NCBI RefSeq assembly: GCF_900660615.1
Contig: NZ_LR215023.1
Location: 310,001-374,000 of the forward strand
Source: Malacoplasma iowae
Lineage (GTDB): Bacteria; Bacillota_I; Bacilli_A; Mycoplasmatales; Mycoplasmoidaceae
Length of the DNA: 64,000 bases
Reading direction: 5' to 3'
In this document: positions 30,362 to 41,182 of the stretch, piece after piece
How positions within the stretch are numbered: the stretch's first letter is position 1
How the letters are laid out: each line of letters opens with the position of its first letter
The notes under the pieces: generated by a model
The model's input: only the letters and a program-made list of their open reading frames with translations
What the model was told of the DNA's origin: nothing
Databases searched by the model: none
Made by a program: the position numbers and the translations under genes

Positions 30362-30619
30362 ATGTCATACTACAAGAAAATCACAGATTATAAATTAACT
30401 CATCATTCAAATAAAAGAATAAGGGAAAGGATGAAAATTGAACATTTAGAAGATCATAAAATATATGAGTTAATTGAAGATCTAATTAAACATGCGACAT
30501 TGGAATTTGTTTTTCCCAATGGCGATAGAAAAATGACCAATCATCAACATCATATTCAGTTTGTAATAACTAAAGATAATGTGATAAAAACGGTCATTAA
30601 TTTAAAGGGTAAAAATTAA
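30362..30619 (+). CDS. Hypothetical small basic protein
   Basis: An 85-residue protein beginning MSYYKKITDYKLTHHSNKRIRERM and ending with a beta-rich segment HHIQFVITKDNVIKTVINLKGKN. The pattern T-x-H-S..R-x-x-E-R-M followed by strands resembles small DUF4258/RelE-like folds, but there is no antitoxin neighbour and I do not assign a function. No clear Shine-Dalgarno. Its stop codon shares the palindrome TTAA with the stop of the convergent gene. Confidence 0.5.
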   Translation: MSYYKKITDYKLTHHSNKRIRERMKIEHLEDHKIYELIEDLIKHATLEFVFPNGDRKMTNHQHHIQFVITKDNVIKTVINLKGKN

Positions 30620-31698
30620 TTTGTATCTTCTTTTAGTTTAAATATTTCCATTGTTGATTGACTTTTGTTTCTATCTAATTTTTTTATAGAGTGATAAGTT
30701 TGTTTTCACATAAAATAATCATTTTTACTTGATATACTTGCTAATAAATTTTGTTCAATTAAAGTATCAAGGATTAATTTTGATTCTTTTAAATTTTTAA
30801 TTTTTAAAACTTTATCGATTACATTTACACTTAAAGAAGCAACTTTAAATAAATTCATGTAAGGTAAGTTTTTTAGCATCTTTGCAACTTTATTTCTTTT
30901 GTTTAAGAAATTTTTAAAATTACTAAAATCATAAATAACATTTGATATTAAAGCTCGATTTATTACAGCTGATTGTTTTATTAAATCAAATATAATTTCA
31001 GAAAAAGCTGAAATTTGTGAATCATCAACCAAAAGCTTTTTTAAAGCATTTTCATAATTTTTTAAATTATATAATAATGGATATGAAATACACAGTGTTG
31101 GTGAAAAAGATAATTTATTTTTCATTAAATATAAATTTAAATGAATGCTTCTTTCAATTGGAAGTAAACTATCTTTTTCTAATAGTGTCTCTATGTTGTA
31201 TAAAAATATCCCAATAAAAAATAAAGGATTGTTGGTACTTGTTCCATTTATTAAAGCTTCATATTTTTTTAAATCTAAAAGTAAATATTCATTTTTGTTG
31301 TATTTTTGCTTTTTTATTTTATATGCTTCTGATTTGTATAATCATTCTCTTATTTCATCAATTGTTTTATATGATATTTTCTCATTATTTTTTCTTATGT
31401 CTGAAGCCACAATTGTTGTAATTAAATTAGCATCTATATATTTTTCTGTATCATTTATTGATTCTTGTCCATTAGTGTATTGTTTAATAACATCAAATAT
31501 ATTTAAATCAACATTAACAAGTTTATTAGAATATACTATTTCAATTATGTGGCTTAAATGCCAAGCTAAGTGATGGTAATCTATTGATGAATAATTTATT
31601 CTTAACTCTGTAAGATATGTAAATAATTCACCACATATAGAATACAATTGTTTGTTGTTAATTAAATAAACCGATTTTGAATGATAACTATCTGACAT
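30616..31698 (-). CDS. Degenerate Fic-like protein
   Basis: A 360-residue protein. Residues 158-205 (LFFIGIFLYNIETLLEKDSLLPIERSIHLNLYL...) align by eye with the core of Fic AMP-transferases, where HPFxDGNGR is followed by ..R....LYL...G.....LYIS. However, the catalytic His and the GNGR loop are absent. The C-terminus resembles the winged helix found in many Fic proteins (SLSVNVIDKVLKIKNLKESKLILDTLIEQNLL). If correct, it is a non-catalytic Fic-fold protein; otherwise it is a hypothetical cytoplasmic protein. ATG 31698 is preceded by GGAGGG. Two Trp are TGA. Confidence 0.5.
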
Positions 31699-31736
31699 AT
31701 CCCTCCAAAGTTAAGAAATAATAGATTAAATTAATT

Positions 31737-33059
31737 TTACTTTAATTTCTTATATCCTCATTGAAAGTTGTCTATTTTTTTATTTAAATTTTCTCTATTT
31801 TTTCTTTCTATCTTTTTTTTAATTTTTTCATTTTGTGATTTTGACATTTTTTTATCATATGAAAATTTTCTATTTGTTAAACCAATTAATAGTTTTTCTA
31901 CATTATCTTCACTACTTGGTTTTGCACTATTTATTTTTTTTAGATCATATGGTTCATTATATTTATGATCTTGGACTATTTTTATTTTGGTTTCATTGAT
32001 AATTCTTTTAACTAAATAATATTCATTTTGATCACAAAAAGTAATGCTTGTTCCAGAACAATTCATTCTTCCAGTTCTACCAACTCTATGGATGAAAGTA
32101 TCAAATTGTTTTGGAACATTATAGTTTATTATGAAATCTATATTATCTATATGAATTCCTCTTGATATTACATCAGTTGCAATTAAAACATTTGAGTGAT
32201 AGTTTTTAAATTTTTCTATTGATGTTTCTCTTTGCTTCTGACTTTTTTCGCTACTAATTATTTCAAAAGCAATTCTATTTTTGAACAGTTCTCTTGCAAC
32301 ATAATTTATATCTCTAATCATATTCATAAAAATTACATATGTTGCCCCTGGTTTTTGTTTTATGACATCTATTAACAAGTTTGTTTTGTTTTTGTTATTA
32401 ACAAAATATAACAAATTTGTTATATCGTTATTTGTTTTTGTTCCTTTTTTTAAATCAATTACTGTGTATGGTTGATTGTTGAATATAAATGATAATTTGT
32501 TATGAATTTTATTGTTAGTTGCAGAAAACAATAAAGTTTGTTTTTTGTTTGTTAATTTATCATTAATTCAATATAAATCATTTATAAATCCAAAATCTAA
32601 CATCATATCAGATTCATCAATTATAAAAGTTGAAATATCGTTAAGGTCTAATTGATTTTGTTTAATAAGATCTATTATTCTTCCGGGAGTACAAATTAAA
32701 TTGTTTCATTGAAGTTTTAAATTTTTAATTTGATCTTGTTGATCAACACCACCAATAACACATATTGAAGAAGAGTTAATTTCTTTATCAAATAATAAAC
32801 AGTTTTGATAAATTTGGTTTGCAAGTTCTCTATTTGGAACAAGTATTAATGTTTTTGTTTTTTTATTCAAAATTATTTTTTCATATAAAGGAATTAAAAA
32901 TGATAATGTTTTACCAGTCCCTGTGTGGGCGTTTACTAAAAGATTTTCTTGATTCATTATGGGATTAAATGTTTCTAACTGAACATCTGTTAGAGTAGTA
33001 ATGTTATTTTGTTTTAATACATTAACAATTAACTTATTTAGTTTAAAATTATCCAACAT
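31737..33059 (-). CDS. DEAD-box RNA helicase
   Basis: A 440-residue ATP-dependent RNA helicase of the DEAD family, likely in ribosome assembly or mRNA decay. Domain 1: Q motif TDVQLETFNPIMN, Walker A AHTGTGKT, CTPGRIIDLI, motif II as DESD rather than DEAD (IIDESDMMLDFGF), and SAT. Domain 2: VLIATDVISRGIHI and HRVGRTGR. A basic tail (KKKIERKNRENLNKK) could bind RNA. Motif II variation D-E-S-D is a conservative change. Start ATG 33059. TGA Trp at about 32706 and 31758. Confidence 0.9.
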
Positions 33060-33154
33060 AATAATCCTTAATAATAATTTCTTTTATGCTTTAAGATTTT
33101 AACTAAATTTATTGTTAATATATTAAAATTAGATAAAATGTTTAGGATTTGTTG

Positions 33155-34882
33155 ATGGCGCAAAAAAACATTATTTTTTTAATTTTAGTTATCGTTTTTA
33201 TTTTAATATCGATGTTATTTTTGGTTAGCATCATATTTATTTTATTTAAAAACAAAGAATTAACTTTAAAAGAAAATGAAATTAAAAATGAGTATAACAA
33301 TTTATCATTATATGATTTTTTTAAGAAAAATATTCCAATAGAACATATTGCATTTAATAATCCAAAATATGAATCTTTATCTAATTTTTTTAATGAATAT
33401 CGGAACCGATATGAAATAGAACTTGAAAATTTAAAAGAGAAAATTTATAAACTTCCTGATGCATTAAAGATATATGATTGAAAAAATTTCAATGCAATGC
33501 ATAAATCAATTATTAGTGATATTAAAGATTTAAAAGAATCTTTAAATATTATGGAAGGTGTTTATAACAATGTGATGGTATATAGAGACCATATGAGCTT
33601 TATAGCTGTTTCATATAGAGATAACACAAAAGCAATTATTGATTTTTATGAAAAACATCTTAGTAATTTAACTAATGATGAAACTATCACATCTTTATGC
33701 AAAATTTTAAAACAACAAGTTAAGATGCTTAATAGCTATATTGAAGTTTCAGATATAGATGATATTACTGAAACTTTGAACAAATATAACTTTAACTTTT
33801 TTGTTTTATGGAATCTTATAAATAACCTATATTTACGTGACCAAGAAGTTAAATATATTAATTTTTCAGTAAGGGAAATTGAAGATATATTAAAAGATAA
33901 ATTTAATAGTATTTCACAAGAAAACACAAACTTTGCAAACAAAACACTAACCAAGATTAACAAAAACATAAAAACACTAAACAAAAGAATTCAAAGTAAA
34001 GATTTTAATCAAATCGAAAATGTAAGTAAGTATATCATTGGAGAGTTATTTAAAATAAAAGATACTCTTAATATTAATTTGAAATACAACAAATTCTTAA
34101 GTGATAACAAAAAAATTATTATTGAATCTTTGAAATTATTTTTAAAAGAACACAAGTCACTCCAAGAAAAATTATTAAAGGTTTACAATAATTTCTTTAT
34201 ATTTAAAGATCTTTTAAAACACATTAATGTTCTTGCTAGTAAACTACATAAAATTGTTAAAAACATCAATTATTTATTAGAACAAGAAAATGAAAAGAAA
34301 AATAAAGATCATAATGTCTTTTTGGCAAAAGCAAAAGAAATTATTAAAGATATAGTTGAATGATCTGATATATATGAATGATTAATTAAAAATGTTAGTG
34401 ACAAGTATCATTTCTTTAAATTGGTTGTAAAAGAAATTACTTCAAACAAAATGCTTTTAAGCCAGATGCTAGGATTTATTAGTAAGAACAAAATAGATGA
34501 TTACATCATGTTACAAAAAATTCATAAACTTATTAATGAATATGATCAAATGGAAATATCATTCAAGAAAAATAATGCCATTCTTGTGCAAACAGATGAT
34601 GAAGAAAATCATGAATATAAATACTTGTCTTTATCTGAAAGAAAACTTGAAGTTTCAGAAATTTATTCTTCATTAGCAAATGTTTATTATCAAAAAATGT
34701 ATTTAGAAAAACTAATGTTTTATGCAAATGTTCAAATTGCAAAACACAATTACAATTATAATTTTGATAATATAGTAAAACTTTATGAAATGGGTAAATA
34801 TAATGATGGACTTAACTTGTTGATTAAACAAATAAGATCTAGTAGAACTAAATTACCTTTTGTTAATAAATTTTTTAGATAG
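33155..34882 (+). CDS. Membrane-anchored coiled-coil protein, EzrA-like architecture
   Basis: A 575-residue protein with one N-terminal transmembrane helix (IIFLILVIVFILISMLFLVS, residues 5-24) and then helical, Lys/Asn/Glu-rich sequence. The layout and length match EzrA of Firmicutes (about 560 residues), a membrane-linked spectrin-like regulator of FtsZ rings, but sequence identity cannot be judged by eye. Starts: ATG 33155 with AGGA 7 bp upstream, or TTG 33149. It probably organises membrane-associated or division structures. The ~500-residue domain faces the cytoplasm if the positive-inside rule holds. Confidence 0.55.
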
Positions 34883-34977
34883 AATTTTTATTTCTACAAG
34901 ACCCGCTTAAAAAAATTTTTTTAATAAAATTGATATTTTAATGTTTTATAATATTAGAAATAGGTAGAGTGATTGTT

Positions 34978-35757
34978 ATGGTAAATATGGTTAGGAAACT
35001 TACAAAAACTGTGGTACTAGGTGTTGGTACAATAGTTTTAGGTGCTGTCTGTACTGTTGGGGCAGTTGGATTGTACTTTAAAGAAGATGCTGTTAAATTT
35101 TATACGCAAATAAGAAATGAAGTTCAAAGTATTTCATCTACATTGGATGATGGAATAGATCAATTTAATACAACTATTGATAAGGTTGAAAAATTACCAG
35201 GAGAACTTAAAACAGAGTTTGGAAAATATAAAGAGAATTTTGATGATATTGCTAAAAAATTAGAAGAACAAGCTGAACAAATAGAATCTCAAAAACCTAA
35301 GTCTTCTATTGCTAATGGGTCTGATTCTAATCCTTCTTCTCAACTTAAGGAGTTAGCAAAACAAATAAGAGAAGCAGGTGATAAAATTTCTCAAGGTGTT
35401 GACTCTATTTCTGATAGTGTTGGTTCTGTTACGAATAGTGAGATAGTTACGCAAATAAAAACATTTTTAAACACTGTTAAAACTGACTACTTACCAAAGG
35501 TTAATCAAATAATTGCACAAGTAACTCCAGAAAAATTTAGTGAGTATTATGGTTTTGGAGCTACTGTAATGGTTGCAACTTCTGGTTCTATTCTAGGTTT
35601 AGGATTATTGTCAGGTTTACTTACATTTGGTTTATATAAAAATGTAGATGGAAAATTAGTAAGAAAATCTAGTCAAAAAAGTGAGTTAACAAGTCATATA
35701 AAATATATTCTTAAAAAATATCCAGAAATAAAAGAAAAAATAATTGATGAATTCTAA
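34978..35757 (+). CDS. Two-TM protein with helical extracellular-type domain
   Basis: A 259-residue protein of unknown function. Hydrophobic segments at residues 9-31 (TVVLGVGTIVLGAVCTVGAV) and about 196-222 (VMVATSGSILGLGLLSGLLTF) flank a ~165-residue helical region rich in Lys, Glu, Ser and Gln (LPGELKTEFGKYKENFDDIAKKLEEQ). A basic tail follows. ATG 34978 is chosen over GTG 34969; ribosome-binding is weak. The last codons overlap the start of truB by 11 bp, so they are co-transcribed. No lipobox. Confidence 0.5.
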   Translation: MVNMVRKLTKTVVLGVGTIVLGAVCTVGAVGLYFKEDAVKFYTQIRNEVQSISSTLDDGIDQFNTTIDKVEKLPGELKTEFGKYKENFDDIAKKLEEQAEQIESQKPKSSIANGSDSNPSSQLKELAKQIREAGDKISQGVDSISDSVGSVTNSEIVTQIKTFLNTVKTDYLPKVNQIIAQVTPEKFSEYYGFGATVMVATSGSILGLGLLSGLLTFGLYKNVDGKLVRKSSQKSELTSHIKYILKKYPEIKEKIIDEF

Positions 35758-36403
35758 TAATAAAAACATTATTGTTGTTAATAAACCAAAAGGGGTTACA
35801 TCCTTTTGGGTTGTTAATTTTATAAAAAGAAAATTTAAGTATAAAAAAGTTGGACATGCTGGAACCCTTGATCCTAATGCTACTGGTGTATTAGTGTTAG
35901 GAATAAATGAAGGGACAAAGGAATTGTCCAATCTTTTATTGGATAACAAAGAATATATTGCAACAATTCAATTTGGGTATAGAACAGATTCATATGATAC
36001 AGAAGGAAAAATCATAGATAAAACAACTAATAAAGTAAGTTTTAAAGAAATAGAAAATTACCTTTCAAGTTTTCAAAATGTGGAAATTTACCAAACTCCA
36101 CCAATTTATTCTGCTATTAAAATTAATGGTAAAAAACTTTATGAATATGCTAGAGAAAATAAACCAGTTGATATAGAACAAAGAAAAGTAAAAATAATAG
36201 AAAATGAAATTTTAAGTTTTGACGTTGAGAATCAGATATTGAAAATAAGATTGCTTGTATCTAAAGGTTTTTATATAAGAAGTTTTGCTAATGATATTGG
36301 TTTAGCCTTAAATAATTTTGCAACATTAATAGACTTACAAAGAACTAAAAGTGGAGAATTTAGTTTGGATGATGCAATTAATGTAGATTGAAATATGAGT
36401 TAA
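35747..36403 (+). CDS. truB: tRNA pseudouridine-55 synthase
   Basis: A 218-residue pseudouridine synthase that modifies U55 in the T-loop of tRNAs. The catalytic Asp lies in GHAGTLDPNATGVL (about residue 40); VNKPKGVTSFWVV, TPPIYSAIKINGKKLYEYAR and YIRSFANDIG are other TruB motifs. It is shorter than typical TruB (about 290) because the C-terminal PUA-like domain is absent, as in other mycoplasmas. ATG 35747 overlaps the preceding gene. The last four codons follow a TGA Trp. Confidence 0.92.
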
Positions 36404-36442
36404 ATATTTTAAATAATAGAATTTCAATAAATAACTTTGCAT

Positions 36443-36467
36443 AAAGTATAGGAAACTATACTTTTTT
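36443..36467 (+). terminator. Terminator after truB
   Basis: AAAGTATAG and CTATACTTT pair perfectly around GAAA and are followed by TTT-rich DNA. Confidence 0.85.
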
Positions 36468-36534
36468 ATTTTTAATTTTTAAAAATGATAAAATTAATAA
36501 ACATTGATTATTTTTATTTTATTTAGGAGAGTTT

Positions 36535-38091
36535 ATGTCTATTATTGATGTAAGGAATCTTACTCATTCTTTTGGCGAAAAAGATGTTTTCAAAAGTGCT
36601 GAATTCAAACTTATGGCTAAAGAACATATTGGACTAGTTGGGGAAAATGGAAAGGGTAAATCAACCTTTATGAAAATAATAGCTAATAAGTTGATGCCTG
36701 ATGAGGGTGATATTTATCTACATCCTAAAATAAAAATTGGATATATGGATCAACATACAGAACTTAAATCTGGAGAAACTATTTTTGAAACATTAAGACA
36801 TGCTTTTGATTGAATGTCTAAAAAAGAAGAAGAAATGATAAAGATTTATGAAAATCTTGAAAATATAGATGAGCAAAATTATGATAAAGAATTAACAAGA
36901 GCTGGTGACATCCAAAATATGCTTATATATAATGGCTATTATGAAATAGAAGAAAAGATAAAACAGGTAGCAAGCGGACTTGGTGTTGATAGTTTTGGAT
37001 ATGATACATTAGTGGATGACTTATCAGGAGGCCAAAGAACAAAAATTCTTTTAACCAAACTATTATTAGAAAGTCCTGATGTTATGTTGCTTGATGAACC
37101 TACTAACTTTTTAGATGAAAAACATATTGAGTGATTAAAAAATTATTTATTAAATTATGAAAATGCTTTTGTGTTAATTTCTCATGATCTTGAATTTTTA
37201 AATGCAGTAATTAATGTTGTATATCATTTTGAAAATCATAAATTAGTTAGATATAAAGGCAATTATGAGAATTTCAAAAAAGTTTATGAACTTGAAAAAG
37301 AAAAGCTTATAAAAGCTTATGATAGACAACAAGATCAAATTAAAAAAATGGAAACTTTTATTGCTAAAAATAAAGCCAGAGCATCTACAACTGGAAGAGC
37401 AAGCTCTAGACAAAAAATGTTAGACAAAATAGTTAGAATTGAGCTTCCTAATGAAAACAAGAAATCAGAGTTTAGTTTTAAAGAGTGTAAAGCACCAACA
37501 AAAAATGTTTTAGCTACCACAAACCTTGTTACAGGATATGACAAACCACTTTCAAAAGAAATTAATATAAATCTTTTAAGAGGTGAAAAAATAGTTATAG
37601 TTGGGGCTAATGGTATTGGTAAATCTACTTTATTAAAAAGTTTGATAAAAGATATAAAACCAATATCTGGAAAAATTGAAATTGGTGATTATGTTTTATT
37701 TGGTTATTTTAGACAAGAAGAAAAATATGATAACATATCTTGTTATGAATATGCTTGAGAACATTTTCCTTATGATAAAAAAACTCAACAGTACATAAGA
37801 AAAGAATTAGCAAAAGTTGGTTTAAATAAAACACATATTGATTCTAAAATTAATAGTTTAAGTGGTGGTGAGCAAGCAAAATTAAGACTTGCTGTTTTAA
37901 TTAATAATGATTCAAACGTTTTGGTTCTTGATGAACCAACAAATCACTTAGATAAAGATTCAAAAGACAATTTGAAAAAAGCACTTCAAGATTACAAAGG
38001 TACACTAATATTTGTTTGCCATGAACCTGAATTTTATAATGATGTAGCAACACATGTTTATGATGCAACTAATTGATCTTTAAAAAAATAA
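36535..38091 (+). CDS. ABC-F family ATPase
   Basis: A 518-residue protein with two ABC nucleotide-binding domains and no membrane segments, as in ABC-F translation factors that act in the ribosomal E site. Domain 1: GENGKGKST, LSGGQRTKI, MLLDEPTNFLDEKHIEW. The linker is charged and helical (KLIKAYDRQQDQIKKMETFI, the P-site tRNA interaction motif region). Domain 2: GANGIGKST, LSGGEQAKL, LVLDEPTNHLD. AGGAGAG precedes ATG 36535. It may serve ribosome rescue or antibiotic protection; EttA/YbiT-like subtypes cannot be separated here. Confidence 0.92.
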
Positions 38092-38128
38092 AATTTTTTT
38101 AATTTATGCTAGTTTAATACATATTAAA

Positions 38129-38184
38129 AAACTATTTGGATATTTAAATAAATACTTATTTTTTATTTCCAAATAGTTTTTTTT
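38129..38184. terminator. Bidirectional hairpin between ABC-F gene and minus-strand gene
   Basis: AAACTATTTGGA and TCCAAATAGTTT are perfect complements 27 bp apart, with T/A runs outside both arms. The hairpin spans the stop of the minus-strand gene (38156). Confidence 0.7.
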
Positions 38185-38605
38185 GATTTCTATAGAATTT
38201 TAAAAGATAGCTTTTATAACCCATATATCTTAATTTGTGATAATGATATTTGCAATGAAATGGAATATTTAAAAATACATATTTTTTCTTTTTATCTGCG
38301 TTTAAATTAAATCAAGAATCAAATTCATTTCTTGATAATATTAATATATCTTCAAGGCCATAGTAATTAATAAAATGGTAAATGTCTCTTGTAGAATTTT
38401 TTATATTAAGATTTTTTAAGTTTTGATCATCACTAGTTTTTAAATCAAAGATTGATTTAATTAAATCCATATTACGAATTGTATCTTCAAATATCGGGAA
38501 AAATATAAATACATAATTTTTGTCTTTAATTAATTTATTTAATTTCGTTTGGCTTATTTTAAAATCAAAAAAACGATACTTGCTAAAAATTCAAAGTTTA
38601 TTCAT
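38156..38605 (-). CDS. Hypothetical protein coupled to a hydrolase gene
   Basis: A 149-residue protein (MNKLWIFSKYRFFDFKISQT ... ending FYRNQKKLFGNKK) with two TGA Trp. It is basic, with no signal peptide or TM segment, and I do not recognise the family. Its ATG at 38605 lies inside the last codons of the alpha/beta hydrolase gene (8-bp overlap), so the two are translationally coupled. Confidence 0.65.
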
Positions 38606-39410
38606 CTTCATTTATAGCCTCAGCAACTTTGTCATTAAAATCTTTAAAATTCTCAGCAAAAAAAGCATGACCACAATTTTTAAATACATCATATTTAAAA
38701 TTTTTTACAAATTTTGAAAAATGCCTTAGTGTAAACTTATTTTCAACAAATGTGTCATATTCACCAAGTCATAAATACATTGGGATATTAACTGTTTTTA
38801 ATGAATTATCTATAAGTTTAAAAAAAGTAGGTCTTATCATTTCAACAGCTATTGTTATTAAATTTTGTTTATTTTTCTTAACAAATTTTGTAACTTCTGA
38901 AAAATATATGTCTGAATTTATGTTTTCTTTAACTTTTTGATAGTTGTGAAAAGTTATATCTTGTAATCTTTCAAAACTTGCTTTGCTTTTAAAGTGCATA
39001 TAAAACGGTTTATCTACTATTTTTGGTAAAGAAGTGATGTTATATGGAGCAAGTAAAATCAATTTTTTTATAGTTTTTTCTGGTAATAAACTATTAATAA
39101 TTATTGCTAATGCACCACCAAGTGAATGACCTATCAATATTAAATCTGTTAAATTTTTTTCTTTTATATATTCTGCAATTGCATTAGCTATACACTTCAT
39201 TTTTAAATTTCTTTTTTTTATTTTAGTGTCTTCGTTACTATGCATTCCAGGAATATTTACAGCATGTATTTCATACTGGGGGTTTTGCTTGATAAAATAA
39301 TAAAAACAACGATGATCTATTCCAAATCCATGTATTAAAAAAACTTTTTGCTTGTTTTTGTTTTCTTCTTGGTTATAAACAAATCCTTCTACATTAAGTT
39401 TTATATCCAT
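38598..39410 (-). CDS. Alpha/beta-hydrolase (lipase/esterase-like)
   Basis: A 270-residue serine hydrolase. The oxyanion segment is VFLIHGFGIDHRCF, the nucleophile elbow LIGHSLGGAL (Ser about residue 96), the probable acid LGEYDTF and the His in NCGHAFF. This is the complete Ser-Asp-His triad of the fold. Mycoplasmas carry several such enzymes, annotated as lysophospholipases or esterases; the substrate is not evident. Start ATG 39410; no membrane segment. The C-terminal third follows a TGA Trp at 38769. Confidence 0.85.
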
Positions 39411-39461
39411 AAATTAACCACCTGTGAATAATATTGAAATTCAAATTTAATTATAAAATAA

Positions 39462-39485
39462 AAAAATACCATTATTGGTATTTTT
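39462..39485 (-). terminator. Terminator after sodA
   Basis: AAAAATACCA pairs with TGGTATTTTT around TTAT, with A/T runs on each side. It lies 19 bp beyond the sodA stop. Confidence 0.8.
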
Positions 39486-39503
39486 AATTTATTTGTTAAT
39501 TTA

Positions 39504-40130
39504 TTATTTGTCACACTCTATAACTAGTGCGTCTTCTACAAATTTTAAAACATTTTCTCAATTAATAACATTTCAGAATTCTTTAATATAGTCAATTCTT
39601 CTGTTTTGATATTTTAAGTAGTAAGCATGTTCTCAAACATCTAAACCTAAAACAGGTTTTTGTCCGAACATTAATGGTGAGTCTTGATTACTTGTGCTTG
39701 TAACTTCTAGTTTATTATCTTTGTTAATTACAAGTCATGCTCATCCACTACCAAATTTTGATTTAGCATGTGTTTCGAATTGTTCTTTGAAATTTTCAAA
39801 TGAACCTAAATCTCTATTTATCATTTCTAATAATTTACCAGTTGGTTTTGCACCACCGTTTTTCTTTAAAATAAGTCAAAATAATGAATGATTGTGATGA
39901 CCTCCACCATGGTTTTGAATAGCACCTTTAATGTCTGCAGGTATTTTGTCAAAATTTAAAAGAAGTTCTTTTAACGGTTTATTATCCAATTCTGGATGTT
40001 TTTCTATTGCAGCATTTAAATTATCAACATAAGCTTGGTGATGCTTTGTGTAATGTATTTCCATTGTTTGTGCATCAATATGTGGTTCTAAATCGTCATA
40101 ATTCATTCCTAATAATGGTAGTTTGTACAT
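39504..40130 (-). CDS. sodA: Superoxide dismutase (Fe/Mn type)
   Basis: A 208-residue Fe/Mn superoxide dismutase that converts superoxide to O2 and H2O2. Metal ligands are visible: His in [12 protein letters not shown], His in [11 protein letters not shown], and Asp and His in [29 protein letters not shown] is the family N-terminus. No signal peptide is present, so it is cytoplasmic. GGAGG lies 6-10 bp before ATG 40130. SOD is uncommon in mycoplasmas, so this is notable beside two NADH oxidases. Fe versus Mn cannot be decided from sequence alone here. Confidence 0.94.
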
Positions 40131-40198
40131 AATTTCCTCCTAAATTTTTAAATGTGTACTTCTAATAATAAACTTATTTTGTGGATTTAAATAAAAAT

Positions 40199-40230
40199 TT
40201 ATGTTTATTATTTTTATTTAATAAACATAA
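40199..40230 (-). terminator. Terminator after the iron ABC operon
   Basis: TTATGTTTATTA pairs with TAATAAACATAA around an 8-nt loop. It is 33 bp past the stop of the ATPase gene, the last gene of the operon. Confidence 0.75.
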
Positions 40231-40262
40231 ACTAAAAAATATTTTATAACTTTGTTTAATAA

Positions 40263-41174
40263 TTATTTAATTATTTTCTTTTTATTTGATTTTATTTTAT
40301 CTACTAAATTGGGTTTTTCATTTTGTTTTGTTTTATTTTGATCACTTGAAGTTTCTTCTTTATTTTCTTTGTGATAAGAAGCAAGTTTTTGAAGAGAATC
40401 TATTCAATAATCTGAAATAATTTTTTTATCTTGCGATTTAATAATTGATGCATTAACCCCAAAAACTTTTAAAATAATTTCTTCATCTACTATGTCATTT
40501 GTTGGCCCAGTTCCAATTATTTGGCCTTTGTTCATAATGATTATTTTGTCTGAAAATTTCATAGCATGATTTATATCGTGAATAACTAAAATAATAGTTT
40601 TCTTTAAAGTATGATTTAACTCATGTAATAAGTGAATCATTTCTAACTGGTTTTTTATATCTAAGTGATTTGTTGGTTCATCTAGTAAAACAGTTTCAGT
40701 ATCTTGAGCCAATGCTAAAGCAAGTAAAGCACGTTGTTTTTGACCACCCGATAATTCATCTACATATTTATCTTTTAAATCAGTTAAATCTGTATATTTC
40801 AAAGCTTCTTCAACTTTTTGTTTATCTTCTTTTTCATTAGTTGTTATGAAATTTGAATATGGGAATCTCCCCATTTTTACAAATTCATAAACAGTCACAT
40901 CAGTTGGATATGTAGTTAATTGAGGAACAAAACTAACCAATTTTGAGTATTCTTTTGGTTTATATTCATAAATATCTTTCTTGTCATAAAAGATATGACC
41001 TTTTTTAGGTTTTAATAATCTAGCTATGGATTTAAGTAATGTTGATTTCCCACAACCATTTGGACCTATTATTGAAATAAATTCACCTTTATCAATATCA
41101 ATGCTTAAATTTTCAATAATTTTATTTTTTTTATCATACTCTAAATTAATATTTTCTATTTTTATAAACGACAT
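40263..41174 (-). CDS. Iron-complex ABC transporter ATPase (FecE/FhuC type)
   Basis: A 303-residue ATPase powering the two permeases upstream. Walker A is IIGPNGCGKST (about residue 37), the signature LSGGQKQRALLALAL, Walker B VLLDEPTNHLD and the H-loop VIHDINHAM. VPQLTTYPTDVTVYEFVKMGRFPY is the FecE-type Q-loop region. After residue 256 a lysine/glutamate-rich tail (about 45 residues) extends past the usual family length. It is the last gene of a four-gene operon (binding protein, permease, permease, ATPase). Confidence 0.92.
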
Positions 41175-41182
41175 ATATGCTC

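Noticed and set aside
31017-31573. Several plus-strand frames opposite the Fic-like gene
   Set aside because: Their Phe/Leu/Tyr-rich composition is the antisense reflection of Lys/Asn/Glu codons in the real gene.
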